This document shows, piece by piece, positions 8,055 through 16,728 of a stretch of DNA of 64,000 nucleotides. A program made the translations under genes and the position numbers. Under the pieces are notes generated by a model, which was not told the origin of the DNA, did not search any database, and was given only the letters and a program-made list of their open reading frames with translations. The stretch comes from Bacillota bacterium (lineage in GTDB: Bacteria; Bacillota; Clostridia; Lachnospirales; Lachnospiraceae), in contig JAEWCQ010000044.1 in assembly GCA_023390555.1 (NCBI GenBank), forward strand, positions 101,138 through 165,137. The letters are read 5' to 3'. Every line of letters begins with the position of its first letter. Position 1 is the first letter of the stretch.

Positions 8055-8744
8055 TTATTCCGTCAAAACTTTTTGTACCTCATCCGCCGGGATGCCTGCC
8101 GTTTGTCCCTGCATGACGATGGTTCCTTTTTTCATTATATACAGATAATCCGATATTCCAAGTACAAAATCGAGATACTGTTCCACGATCAGAACGGTGA
8201 TTCCAAGTTCCTGATTTACTTTTCGAATCGCAGTTCCGATATCTTCGATGATGGAAGGCTGAATGCCCTCGGTCGGTTCGTCCAGAATCAGAATCTTCGG
8301 CTTTGTCACGAGTGCTCTTGCGATCGCAAGCTGCTGCTGCTGCCCGCCCGAGAGATCTCCGCCTTTTCGCTTCGCGAAGGTCGGTAGAATCGGAAACAGT
8401 TCATAGATATACGCCGGGACCGTTCCTCCTCCCTGTGCCTTTAATCCAAGTTCCAGATTCTCCTGTACGGTCATCTGCGGAAAGATATCGCGTCCCTGCG
8501 GGACATAGCCGATTCCAAGCTTTACTCTGTCATAGGTCGGTGTCTTTATCATCTCCGTCCCTGCCAGTTTCATGCTTCCCTCCGGTGTCTTTACCAGACC
8601 CATGATACTTTTTAATGTTGTACTCTTTCCGACTCCATTTCGTCCAATCAGGCAGACGATCTTGCCGTCTGGAATTTCCATATCCAGATTTCGGATGACA
8701 CTGCTTTCGCCGTAACAAGCGCTCATGTTCTGAATCTTAAGCAT
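8055..8744 (-). CDS. urtE: Urea ABC transporter ATPase UrtE
   Basis: The second ATPase of the urea importer, of the LivF type. In its 229 residues are Walker A GRNGVGKST near residue 36, the signature LSGGQQQQLAIARAL, Walker B ILILDEPTEG and the switch histidine-position segment IVEQYLDF. The ATG at 8744 follows GGAGGGG. The gene overlaps urtD by 8 bases. The five-gene order urtABCDE next to urease supports urea over branched-chain amino acids as substrate. Confidence 0.92.
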   Translation of the reverse strand: MLKIQNMSACYGESSVIRNLDMEIPDGKIVCLIGRNGVGKSTTLKSIMGLVKTPEGSMKLAGTEMIKTPTYDRVKLGIGYVPQGRDIFPQMTVQENLELGLKAQGGGTVPAYIYELFPILPTFAKRKGGDLSGGQQQQLAIARALVTKPKILILDEPTEGIQPSIIEDIGTAIRKVNQELGITVLIVEQYLDFVLGISDYLYIMKKGTIVMQGQTAGIPADEVQKVLTE

Positions 8745-9516
8745 GCTGTTCCCCTCCTCTTCCAAGATATACGGCCTGAACAGTCCGGTCTGCCAGTACA
8801 TCATGAATATTGCCTTCCATCAGGACTTTCCCTTCGTGGAGCACCGTAACGGTATCCGCAATCTGCTTGACAAATTCCATATCATGTTCTACTACAATTA
8901 CCGTACATTCTTTCTTAATCTCCTGAAGCAGTTGGCCCGTGCGGAACGTTTCCGGTTTGCCCATGCCGGCTGCCGGCTCATCCAGCATGATGATTTCGGG
9001 CTTCTGCACCAGCTGCATGGCAATTTCCAGCCACTGTTTCTGCCCATGTGCCAGAGAGCCTGCTTTCCGGTCCGTGTAATCTTCCAATCCTACCTTCTTA
9101 AGAACCTCCAGAATCTGCGCCCTGTCTTCTGCTGACAGACGGTAAAAAATATTTTCCCAGACATGCTTGTGTCCCTTTAAGGATAATATCATGTTCTCCA
9201 TGACGGTCAATTCCACGAACACGGACGGAACCTGAAACTTCCTGCCGACCCCTTCGTTGACAATTTTATATTCCTTCATATCGGTCAGTCGAATTTTTGT
9301 TCTGTTCTCGGGATAGAAATGAACCGTCCCGGAAGTCGGTCTGGTCTTGGCACAGATGATATCCAGAAGCGTTGTTTTTCCCGCTCCGTTCGGTCCGATA
9401 AAAAAGTGAATGGAATGACGTGCAACCTGTATATCAACATCTGTCAGAGCCTTAAACCCATCAAACACAACCGATATGTGCTTTATTTTTAAAACCGCCT
9501 TGCTGTCTTTCGCCAT
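8737..9516 (-). CDS. urtD: Urea ABC transporter ATPase UrtD
   Basis: The LivG-type ATPase of the urea importer, 259 residues. Walker A GPNGAGKTT is near residue 39. Other elements are GRKFQVPSVF, the signature AHGQKQWLEIAM (a UrtD-like variant of LSGGQ), Walker B IIMLDEPAAGM and the switch VVEHDMEF. The start codon directly follows the urtC stop with no gap, and its ribosome-binding site AAGGAGG lies within urtC, so translation is coupled. Confidence 0.93.
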   Translation of the reverse strand: MAKDSKAVLKIKHISVVFDGFKALTDVDIQVARHSIHFFIGPNGAGKTTLLDIICAKTRPTSGTVHFYPENRTKIRLTDMKEYKIVNEGVGRKFQVPSVFVELTVMENMILSLKGHKHVWENIFYRLSAEDRAQILEVLKKVGLEDYTDRKAGSLAHGQKQWLEIAMQLVQKPEIIMLDEPAAGMGKPETFRTGQLLQEIKKECTVIVVEHDMEFVKQIADTVTVLHEGKVLMEGNIHDVLADRTVQAVYLGRGGEQHA

Positions 9517-10596
9517 CTAGACCACCTCCTTTTTTACTTTAAAACGCCGAATCCATGCCGGTATCTGTTCCTTCACCAGACCCACAATTCCTCCTTTGAA
9601 AAAAAGAATCGTGATACAGAAGATAGCCCCGATGATATATTGCCAGATATCTGCCAGCGAACCGGAACTGAGGTGGTATTCGCAGAGATTGATAAAAAAT
9701 GCTCCGATTACCGCTCCGATAATCGTACCTCTGCCTCCGACCGCAACCCATATGATCATGGTAATGGAATAGGAGATGGTCATCTGGGACGGCGTAATAC
9801 TTCCGTTAAAATTTACAAACAATGCTCCGCCGAGTGCAGATAGTACCGCCGACAGGGTATAAATAAAATTCTTATAGTTATTGACGCAGTATCCGGAAAA
9901 ATAAGTTCTGTTTTCTCCGTCACGAATTGCGATTAAGAGCTTTCCGAATTTCTGATTTACGAGATAGGATGCCAATGCATAGACGAGCACCAGCGCCAGC
10001 AATGCAACAAAGAACATCGCCATCAGATTTCCGCGGTGTGCCGATCCTCTCGTACTTCCGAACAGCGAAACGAAATCGGTGATTCCGTTATTTCCTCCCG
10101 TATATTTGGAATTGGCAATAAACAACGAGTAGGCCGCCCAGGTCAGTGCCTGTGTGATGATTGAAAAATAAACGCCCTTGATGCGGCTGCGGAAAACGAA
10201 GAATCCAAGCACCGCCGCCAGAATACCGGGCACCAGCAGTGCCAGAAGCATTGCGAGCGGCATATGTAAAAACGGTTTCCAGAAGAGCGGAAGCTCCGTC
10301 AGTCCGCCGGTCTGCATAAAATCTGTGATGCTTCCGCCGTTATCGCGTAATCTCAGATACATCGCCATTGCATAACCGCCCAGACAGAAATAAATTCCGT
10401 GACCGAGACTCAGCATTCCGGTGTAACCCCAGATCAGATCCAGTGAAATTGCTACAATGGAGTAGCACATACACTTTCCAAGAAATTGTATCATGGATGT
10501 GGAAGAAATCAAAAGCGGGCTGCATGCCAGAAGCACAACGATTACGAGAAAGCAGATATGGCTGCCTTTGCCTTTCCAAATTGTTTTTATATTCAT
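9517..10596 (-). CDS. urtC: Urea ABC transporter permease UrtC
   Basis: A LivM-type membrane subunit of 359 residues with about ten hydrophobic segments. It has the conserved LDLIWGYTGMLSLGHGIYFCLG region near residue 55 and the ATPase-coupling stretch around IAIRDGENRTYFSGY. An upstream GTG is in frame, but the ATG at 10596 was chosen because it lies 8 bases from AGGAGG while the GTG is only 3 bases away. It is followed without a gap by urtD. Confidence 0.92.
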   Translation of the reverse strand: MNIKTIWKGKGSHICFLVIVVLLACSPLLISSTSMIQFLGKCMCYSIVAISLDLIWGYTGMLSLGHGIYFCLGGYAMAMYLRLRDNGGSITDFMQTGGLTELPLFWKPFLHMPLAMLLALLVPGILAAVLGFFVFRSRIKGVYFSIITQALTWAAYSLFIANSKYTGGNNGITDFVSLFGSTRGSAHRGNLMAMFFVALLALVLVYALASYLVNQKFGKLLIAIRDGENRTYFSGYCVNNYKNFIYTLSAVLSALGGALFVNFNGSITPSQMTISYSITMIIWVAVGGRGTIIGAVIGAFFINLCEYHLSSGSLADIWQYIIGAIFCITILFFKGGIVGLVKEQIPAWIRRFKVKKEVV

Positions 10597-10608
10597 TGCA
10601 TACACCTC

Positions 10609-11514
10609 CTATTCCTCATCCAGACTACGGCTGCGGAATGTAAACAGCCCTTTTGGTTTAAACTGCAGAAACACAATAATAATGAGCAGTACGATCGCCC
10701 TTGCGATGGATGCACTCTGATAGGATTCCACAAAAATACTGGAAAATCCGATAATCATCGCTCCGATGACCGTACCGAGCAGATTGCCGACACCGCCGAG
10801 CACCACCGTCATAAACGAATATACGATGTAGCTCTGCCCGACGGTGGAGTCCACCGAACCGAGCAGTGCAATCGAGCAGCCCGCCACACCGGCAAGACCG
10901 GAGCCAAAGGCAAAGGTCACGCAGTCTATCTTTTTTGAATTGATGCCCATACACTGCGCCATTGAACGGTTCTGCATCGTGGCACGCATCTGTGCCCCGA
11001 AGGAAGACCGGTTCATTAACAGCCAGACAAGCAGCAGACATACGATTACCATTGCAATGATAAAAAGCCGGTTATAGGCAAAGGTGCAGGATCCGATTTC
11101 GATTCCGCTCCTTAAAAAATCCGGTGCATTGACATTTACGCCCTGAGAACCGAAAATACTTCTGGCTGCCTGCTGGAGAATCAGACTGATTCCCCAGGTT
11201 GCAAGCAGACTGTCAATTTTTCTTCCATACAGCCTTGTAATAAGTGTCTTTTCCATGATACAGCCAAGACCAAACGTCACCATAAATGCAAACGGTATTG
11301 CCGCTATGTAATATGCGCTTCCGCTTTTCCCGAACAGCTGCACAAAAATCTGCTGCATAATATAGGTCATATATGCCCCAATCATAACGAATTCCCCGTG
11401 TGCCATATTGATGACACCCATCAGCCCAAAAGTTATGGACAGTCCCAGCGCTACCAGCAGGTAGATAGAACCAAGGCTTAAGCCATTAAACAACGTATTT
11501 ACGATATCTGCCAC
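10609..11514 (-). CDS. urtB: Urea ABC transporter permease UrtB
   Basis: A LivH-type membrane subunit of 301 residues with about eight membrane segments. It starts MADIVNTLFNGLSLGSIYLL and has the family stretch TFGLMGVINMAHGEFVMIGAY and the coupling segment ATMQNRSMAQCMGIN. The start is GTG at 11514, behind GGGAGGTG. It lies 38 bp after urtA and 12 bp before urtC. Confidence 0.92.
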   Translation of the reverse strand: MADIVNTLFNGLSLGSIYLLVALGLSITFGLMGVINMAHGEFVMIGAYMTYIMQQIFVQLFGKSGSAYYIAAIPFAFMVTFGLGCIMEKTLITRLYGRKIDSLLATWGISLILQQAARSIFGSQGVNVNAPDFLRSGIEIGSCTFAYNRLFIIAMVIVCLLLVWLLMNRSSFGAQMRATMQNRSMAQCMGINSKKIDCVTFAFGSGLAGVAGCSIALLGSVDSTVGQSYIVYSFMTVVLGGVGNLLGTVIGAMIIGFSSIFVESYQSASIARAIVLLIIIVFLQFKPKGLFTFRSRSLDEE

Positions 11515-11552
11515 AATCGCACCTCCCTATTCCGCAACCGCCGTGTCTTCTG

Positions 11553-12782
11553 TTACTCCAATGGTTTGATTCCGGCTTTTACTGCCCAGTCATAAGTCTC
11601 CAGATATGGATCCGGATCTACCGGTGAATCGGTGGAATATATTTCGTAGATCAAACCATCATCGCCCACCTGACCGATACGTACCGGTTTTGCAAGATGC
11701 TGATTGTCTCCATCGATTGTAACGGTTCCTTCCGGTGCATCGTAGGAAATCTTTCCTGTGTCAATTGCCGCAAGCACATCATCCACTTCAAAACTGTCTG
11801 CCTTCTCACATGCTGCCTTCCACAGATATACCGCATCATAAGCAGCTTCTGCCGGATCGGAAGTCACGCGGTCTTCGCCGTACTCATCTTTATATGCCTG
11901 AACAAATTCTTTGTTTTTCTCAGTGTCGGTCGTCTGATAGTAATTCCAGGATACCATATGTCCTTTTAAGATATCCGCACCGATGGTTGCTACCTCTTCC
12001 TCCGCAATGGAGAAGGACATCGTCATATAATCCTCACTGGTGTAATTCTTTTCAGACATCTGCTTGAAGAAGGATACGTTGCCCGTACCGTTTAAGGTAT
12101 TGATGATGACATCCGGTTTTGCTTCTTCGATTTTGGAAATAATCGTTGAAAAATCGGTCTGATCCATATCCGCATATTCTTCGCCTACCACTTCCAATCC
12201 GGCTGCCTCTACCTGTGCCGTGATAATCATGTTTGCCGTACGCGGGAATACGTAGTCAGAACCCAGCAGGAAGAACTTCGTGTATCCCTGATCGATCAGA
12301 TATTCAATGGCAGGCACGATCTGCTGGTTTGGCGCTGCTCCTGTATATACGATGTTGCTCGAGGATTCCATTCCTTCATACTGCACCGGATAAAACAGCA
12401 ATGCGTCATAGTCTTCAAAAATAGATTTTACTGCCTTACGTGAAGATGAAGTCCAGCATCCAAATACGGTTGATATACCATCCTGGTCTACGAGCTTTTC
12501 TGCCTTTGTCGCAAAGGTGGATGGATCGGAAGCACCGTCCTCTTCCTGATATTCAATCTGGCGGCCTAATACACCACCGTCTTCATTGATCTCTTTAATT
12601 GCAAGTTTTTCTGCATCTAAGACTGCTTTTTCGGAAATTGCCATGGAGCCTGTCATGGAATGTAATAATCCGACTTTTACGGTATCTTCACCGTCTTTCC
12701 CGGAACCGCATCCTGCCATGGTGACAACCAGGGATGCCGTCAGAAGCACTGCTGTCAGTTTTTTCGATAAACATTTTTTCAT
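11553..12782 (-). CDS. urtA: Urea ABC transporter substrate-binding lipoprotein UrtA
   Basis: The lipid-anchored receptor of the urea importer, 409 residues. A signal peptide ends in the lipobox TMAGC (Cys near residue 25), then VKVGLLHSMTGSMAISE opens the type-I periplasmic-binding fold. Segments such as GGVLGRQIEY, GCWTSSSRKAV and LFYPVQYEGMESSSNIVYTGA are typical of UrtA (amide/urea-binding) and not of leucine-binding LivK. The ATG at 12782 follows GAGAGG. It heads the urt operon. Confidence 0.93.
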   Translation of the reverse strand: MKKCLSKKLTAVLLTASLVVTMAGCGSGKDGEDTVKVGLLHSMTGSMAISEKAVLDAEKLAIKEINEDGGVLGRQIEYQEEDGASDPSTFATKAEKLVDQDGISTVFGCWTSSSRKAVKSIFEDYDALLFYPVQYEGMESSSNIVYTGAAPNQQIVPAIEYLIDQGYTKFFLLGSDYVFPRTANMIITAQVEAAGLEVVGEEYADMDQTDFSTIISKIEEAKPDVIINTLNGTGNVSFFKQMSEKNYTSEDYMTMSFSIAEEEVATIGADILKGHMVSWNYYQTTDTEKNKEFVQAYKDEYGEDRVTSDPAEAAYDAVYLWKAACEKADSFEVDDVLAAIDTGKISYDAPEGTVTIDGDNQHLAKPVRIGQVGDDGLIYEIYSTDSPVDPDPYLETYDWAVKAGIKPLE

Positions 12783-12842
12783 AATTTCTACCTCTCTCAT
12801 TTTGCGCTGTCTCATTGCTACCATCATAGATCTGAACAAAAA

Positions 12843-12874
12843 AAGGAGCCATTATCCTCTGATAATGACTCCTT
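12843..12874 (-). terminator. Leader terminator hairpin before urtA
   Basis: A 14-pair stem (AAGGAG...CTCCTT with inner CATTATC/GATAATG) and an AGAG loop is followed by seven U on the minus strand. It lies 60 bases before the urtA start. Either it ends the upstream response-regulator transcript or it attenuates urtABCDE; no good promoter lies between it and urtA, which favours attenuation. Confidence 0.7.
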
Positions 12875-12884
12875 CGTCGTCTTC

Positions 12885-12940
12885 CCTATGCTACATCTGT
12901 TACGATCGTTTTCTGATGTTGGTATACAATTTACCATAGG
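12885..12940 (-). other. Possible three-way junction RNA upstream of the urtA leader hairpin
   Basis: CCTATG and CATAGG (6 bp, perfect) enclose two further stems, GGTA/TACC and ACATC/GATGT, just upstream of the leader terminator. This could be a folded leader domain that controls the terminator. It does not match the purine-riboswitch junction sequences. It may overlap the urt promoter (TGGTAAATT resembles an extended -10), in which case the fold would be accidental. Confidence 0.25.
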
Positions 12941-12986
12941 AATTACGAGAAAAACACCTTGAAAAACAGACTTTTTCCCTCGGAAA

Positions 12987-13742
12987 TCAGACGTTATTCA
13001 ATTTTTTATACTCTGCCGGTGTCACGCCGACCACATTTTTAAACAGCTGGGAGAAATAATCCGGTGAAGCATAGCCGAGCAGCTCCCCGATTTCATAAAC
13101 TTTATACTGTCCGCTTTTTATAAGCGGCTTTGCGTATTCCATCTTGATCTGATTATACAGACTGCGGAAACTCAGCCCCGTCTTATGCTTAATCTGCCTG
13201 CCCAGATAATCCTTATTCAGTCCCATCTCATCAGCCATTTCCTCAATGGTAAGGTTACAGTGCATGTTTTCATCCATGTACCGGAAGATGTTCTGTATCA
13301 GGGCATCCTGCAGGTCTTTCCCGGGCAGAAGTCTCTTGGCAAGCCCGGTCACGCCGTTTTTATTCTGTGCCAGCAAAAGTTCCCGCACCCTCTGCAGGAC
13401 ACCGTCCAGATCTTCTTCTCCCATCGGTTTGATTACGTAGTCAACCGCACCCATGCGAAGCCCTTCTCTTGCATATTCAAATTCATTGTAAGAACTGATG
13501 AATACGAACAAAACATCCGGATAGCTCTCTGTTACATGCTTCATCAGCGTAATTCCGTCCATAAACGGCATCCGGATATCGGTGAAAATGACATCCGCCG
13601 GGTGTTTCTGCATAGCTTCTAAAGCCCGGGAACCATTTGCCGCTTCCTGCTCAATACAAAAGCCATACTTTCCCCATGCTTTCATTTTCGAATATACATA
13701 GCGCACCGCATCGTCATCTTCTACCAGCATCACTTTGTACAT
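12987..13742 (-). CDS. AraC-type response regulator
   Basis: A 251-residue two-component regulator. Residues 3-120 form a receiver (MLVEDD, phospho-acceptor DIRMPFMDG, KPMGEEDLDG). Residues 150-248 form an AraC-type double helix-turn-helix (IEEMADEMGLNKDYLGRQIK and IGELLGYASPDYFSQLFKNV, then GVTPAEYKK). Its start overlaps the end of the hybrid kinase gene by 13 bases, so kinase and regulator are a cognate pair. It lies just upstream of urtA, a likely target. The ATG at 13742 follows AAGGAG. Confidence 0.92.
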   Translation of the reverse strand: MYKVMLVEDDDAVRYVYSKMKAWGKYGFCIEQEAANGSRALEAMQKHPADVIFTDIRMPFMDGITLMKHVTESYPDVLFVFISSYNEFEYAREGLRMGAVDYVIKPMGEEDLDGVLQRVRELLLAQNKNGVTGLAKRLLPGKDLQDALIQNIFRYMDENMHCNLTIEEMADEMGLNKDYLGRQIKHKTGLSFRSLYNQIKMEYAKPLIKSGQYKVYEIGELLGYASPDYFSQLFKNVVGVTPAEYKKLNNV

Positions 13743-16540
13743 ACCGTCATCTCCTTCTTTTCACTGTCTGCCGTTTCCAAAATGTGTTCCACTGCTTTCC
13801 CGATTCCGGTAAAATCATATCGGAGCACTGCCTCCCGAAGCCGCTGCACCGTCTCCGGCTCACAGAATGCGGACAGCTGTTCCATGTGCCCTTCGACAAG
13901 AGCAACCGCCTCCGTATCATGATCTCTGCTCAACCGTAGAATCTCATTACACAACTCTTTCAACTTCATTTGATCAAAATCACTGCCTTGCCCCTGTAAT
14001 GCCCCTTCCCTGGCAGCATCGTCTGCACGGCATCTGCTCTGCTCCCGGAAATGCTCCAGTCTCTGAATTGTATGCTCCCATAAACGGACAAATTCATCCA
14101 AGCGTTCTCCCTTTCCCTCACGCAGTTCATCCTGAAATCTGGCACAACACTCCTGTAACAGCGGACAGTACAGATTTCCGGTAATTCCTTTCAGCTGATG
14201 GACACACTCCTCTGCCTGTACATAGTCTTTGCTCTCCAGCAGGGTGCCAAGACGCCCGGCGTCATCCTGATGCAGAATGAGAAAACGTTCTACGATTCCT
14301 TCCAGTGCAGACCGGTTTCCATTCAGCTGCTGCAAACAGGCAGCCTCGTCAAAATAAACAGTCTGTGCCGCTTCTGCGGACTCCTCCAAAGCCGGTATTT
14401 CTTCGACAGACGCGGGCATCCGGCCGAAATACGCTTCGAGCAGGGCAAACAGCTTTTCCTGACGAACCGGCTTTAACAGACAGTCGTTCATTCCTGCCTT
14501 TTTTATCTTATCTCTTACTTCCGGTACGGCATCCGCGGTAAGAGCGATAATCGGTATTTCTTTGTAGGGCTTCATTTGCCGAATGTTTGCTGCCGCTTCA
14601 TAACCATCCATTTCGGGCATGCGGATATCCATGAAAATCAGATCAATGTCGCTCTGTCTCTCCAAAATTTGAATTGCCTTTTTCCCGCTTTCTGCGGCAA
14701 CCACCGTAATTTTGCACAGAGCCAGTATTTCACTCTGCACATGAATATTAATTTCACTGTCATCGGCAATCAGCACCTTTTTCCCGTGGCAGTCCGGAAC
14801 CTGTATCTTTTTTGCCTCCAGCTCCTCCGCTCGTTTTCCGGAGAGCGGAAAATCCATTTCAAAAGAAAAGACAGAACCTTTCCCCAGTTCACTTTTTAAA
14901 TTCAGCCGGTGTGTCTGATCGCCGGAAAGTGCTATGATTTCACTGCAAATTGGAAGTCCCAGTCCCGTTCCCCCGTATTTTCTTGTGACCGAGGCATCGC
15001 TCTGGGTAAATGGCTGAAATATCTTCTCCCGTACTGTTTCTTCCACACCGATTCCAGTGTCTTCGATTGCAAAGAAAAGCAGACACGATTCACTTTGCAT
15101 TTCCAATAACCGAATCAGAACTCTGATCTTACCTGCTTCCGTAAATTTGATTGCATTTCCAATCAGATTCACCATCACCTGGCGCATCCGCAGGGAATCC
15201 CCTTTCACAACATGCGGAACCTCCTCCTCCAGTTGCACCGAAAGTTCCAGACCTTTTCGCGAAGCCTGCTGCATAAAAATTGCATGCACCTCATGCATCA
15301 GCTCCCAAAGGTCAAAATCCACGCATTCCAGTTCCAGATGCCCCGCTTCAATCTTGGAAAAGTCCAGAATCTGATTGATCAGTTCCAACAGTCCGTTGGA
15401 GGAATACCGGATGCTATGCAGATACTCCTTCTGCTTTTCGGCCAGATCGGTCTGCTCCAGCAGATACGTATACCCATTGACTGCATTCAGCGGAGTCCGG
15501 AGTTCGTGACTCATCTGTGCCAAGAATATACTTTTCGCCTGATTCGCATCTTCCGCTTCATTCCTTGCTTTCCGCATGCTTTCTTCCGCATTTTTTCTAT
15601 GGCGCAGTTCTTCAAAAAACATATCAATCATCTGGTTAAAGGCTTCGGCAAACCGGATCAGTTCCATTGCTCCATAGGGAACGATCTTTGCCCGCAATAT
15701 CTGTATATCGCCTGCCACAGCCGGATCGGCATGGTCCGAATAATCCCCGGCCGCACAGATTTCCTTTGTATAACCCTTCAACGGCCGGATGTAAAGATGA
15801 TTCATGATATTGAGCAGAAATCCGATGGCCAGAAGCGCCGCTGCCGCCAGTACGATCTGAATGACTGTCGCGATTCTCGTCCCTTCTTTTCGCTGTTCCA
15901 CTTCTTCATCCAGACGGCTGTTCATCTGTTCCTTAAATTCATCGATGGGTGTCATGATCTCTGTCTTGTAGTTCTCATAATTATCATCGTAGAGAATATC
16001 AATTGCCTTGCTGCGCATTTCTTCTGTCGTCATGGTATTCATTTCTGCCGGACTCTCATAGGACAGCACATAACCGACATAGCGCTTTAACTGACTGTCC
16101 GAATCATAGTCTCCCGGCGTTTTTCCCATCGATACCAGCGCCAGCTTCATCGAGTAGATTTCAGTTTCCACAAGCAGATCCGAATACTGCTTTGCCTGTT
16201 CCAGTAATTTCTTTTCATTTTCAGGCGGATGATTCCGTTCAAAGGTCTCGATTGCCTCTTCTCTCTGTCTGGTATGAAAGATCTCATCCCAGTAATTGGA
16301 CAGATGCTTCTCATCTCCCGTAATTGCAAAGTAGCGGACTTCCGCTGTCAGGTAGTCCGACGCATTTGCCAGATTCTCACCAAGCTGACGGTACTCTGCC
16401 CGTCTGGTCTGGGCATTCTCCTCCTCCTGGATCGATATATTCATGTAGTATGTACTAAACAGCATGGAAGCTGCCACTGCCAGAAAAATAAACATTGACA
16501 TGATCCATATATTACGGCTGCTTCGCAGATTCCACTTCAT
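13730..16540 (-). CDS. Membrane-bound hybrid sensor histidine kinase with receiver and HPt domains
   Basis: A 936-residue sensor. A first membrane helix (residues 12-33), an extracytoplasmic helical sensor of about 210 residues, a second membrane helix near 255-280 and a HAMP-like linker lead to HisKA (AQMSHELRTPLNAV), an ATPase domain (NLIGNAIKF, GTGLGLPI), a receiver (VLIADDSEIN, MDIRMPEMDG) and an HPt domain (CVHQLKGITGNL). A C-terminal helical segment of about 90 residues resembles a second, degenerate HPt domain. The chain is a full His-Asp-His phosphorelay. The ATG at 16540 follows AGAGGTG. Its signal is unknown; urea or nitrogen state fits the neighbours. Confidence 0.9.
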   Translation of the reverse strand: MKWNLRSSRNIWIMSMFIFLAVAASMLFSTYYMNISIQEEENAQTRRAEYRQLGENLANASDYLTAEVRYFAITGDEKHLSNYWDEIFHTRQREEAIETFERNHPPENEKKLLEQAKQYSDLLVETEIYSMKLALVSMGKTPGDYDSDSQLKRYVGYVLSYESPAEMNTMTTEEMRSKAIDILYDDNYENYKTEIMTPIDEFKEQMNSRLDEEVEQRKEGTRIATVIQIVLAAAALLAIGFLLNIMNHLYIRPLKGYTKEICAAGDYSDHADPAVAGDIQILRAKIVPYGAMELIRFAEAFNQMIDMFFEELRHRKNAEESMRKARNEAEDANQAKSIFLAQMSHELRTPLNAVNGYTYLLEQTDLAEKQKEYLHSIRYSSNGLLELINQILDFSKIEAGHLELECVDFDLWELMHEVHAIFMQQASRKGLELSVQLEEEVPHVVKGDSLRMRQVMVNLIGNAIKFTEAGKIRVLIRLLEMQSESCLLFFAIEDTGIGVEETVREKIFQPFTQSDASVTRKYGGTGLGLPICSEIIALSGDQTHRLNLKSELGKGSVFSFEMDFPLSGKRAEELEAKKIQVPDCHGKKVLIADDSEINIHVQSEILALCKITVVAAESGKKAIQILERQSDIDLIFMDIRMPEMDGYEAAANIRQMKPYKEIPIIALTADAVPEVRDKIKKAGMNDCLLKPVRQEKLFALLEAYFGRMPASVEEIPALEESAEAAQTVYFDEAACLQQLNGNRSALEGIVERFLILHQDDAGRLGTLLESKDYVQAEECVHQLKGITGNLYCPLLQECCARFQDELREGKGERLDEFVRLWEHTIQRLEHFREQSRCRADDAAREGALQGQGSDFDQMKLKELCNEILRLSRDHDTEAVALVEGHMEQLSAFCEPETVQRLREAVLRYDFTGIGKAVEHILETADSEKKEMTVCTK

Positions 16541-16574
16541 TCTTTCGACACCTCTCTTTTGTTCCCACAACAAA

Positions 16575-16617
16575 AACAGGATAACCTCTCCGCCCCATTG
16601 CAGACAGTTACCCTGTT
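16575..16617 (-). terminator. Leader hairpin before the hybrid kinase gene
   Basis: An 11-pair base stem (AACAGGGUAAC with GUUAUCCUGUU) encloses a nested hairpin UCUGC/GCGGA with hexaloop AAUGGG, and ends in UUUGUUG on the minus strand. It is 35 bases before the kinase start and about 20 bases after a promoter. The base-stem plus nested-hexaloop layout matches the urease leader, and both loops read AANGGN. Confidence 0.5.
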
Positions 16618-16635
16618 CATCCATTCATTTTCTCT

Positions 16636-16664
16636 ATCTTATATTATTTTTTTGATACAGGCAA
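16636..16664 (-). promoter_or_regulatory. Promoter of the hybrid kinase-response regulator operon
   Basis: TTGCCT (16659-16664) and TAAGAT (16636-16641) are separated by 17 bases on the minus strand. The leader hairpin starts about 20 bases further on. Confidence 0.5.
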
Positions 16665-16728
16665 GTGGGAATGATTCGATGCCTTTTGTTTTCCTTCCGA
16701 AATCCGATTGCCGCAAGCGGCACTCCGG

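Noticed and set aside
9517..10605. GTG start three codons upstream for urtC
   Set aside because: It is only 3 bases from the AGGAGG sequence, too close for initiation, while the ATG at 10596 is 8 bases away.
8055..12782. Branched-chain amino-acid transporter LivFGMHK
   Set aside because: The subunits are of the Liv superfamily, but UrtA-specific segments and the urease operon on the same strand make urea the better assignment.
12843..12940. ANTAR-type paired hexaloops in the urtA and PII leaders
   Set aside because: I checked the six-base windows with A1 and G4 in both leaders; none is flanked by a stem of four or more pairs, so the ANTAR idea was kept only for urease and the kinase.
12885..12940. 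Purine riboswitch
   Set aside because: The three-way junction shape is similar, but the conserved junction and loop bases of the purine class are absent.
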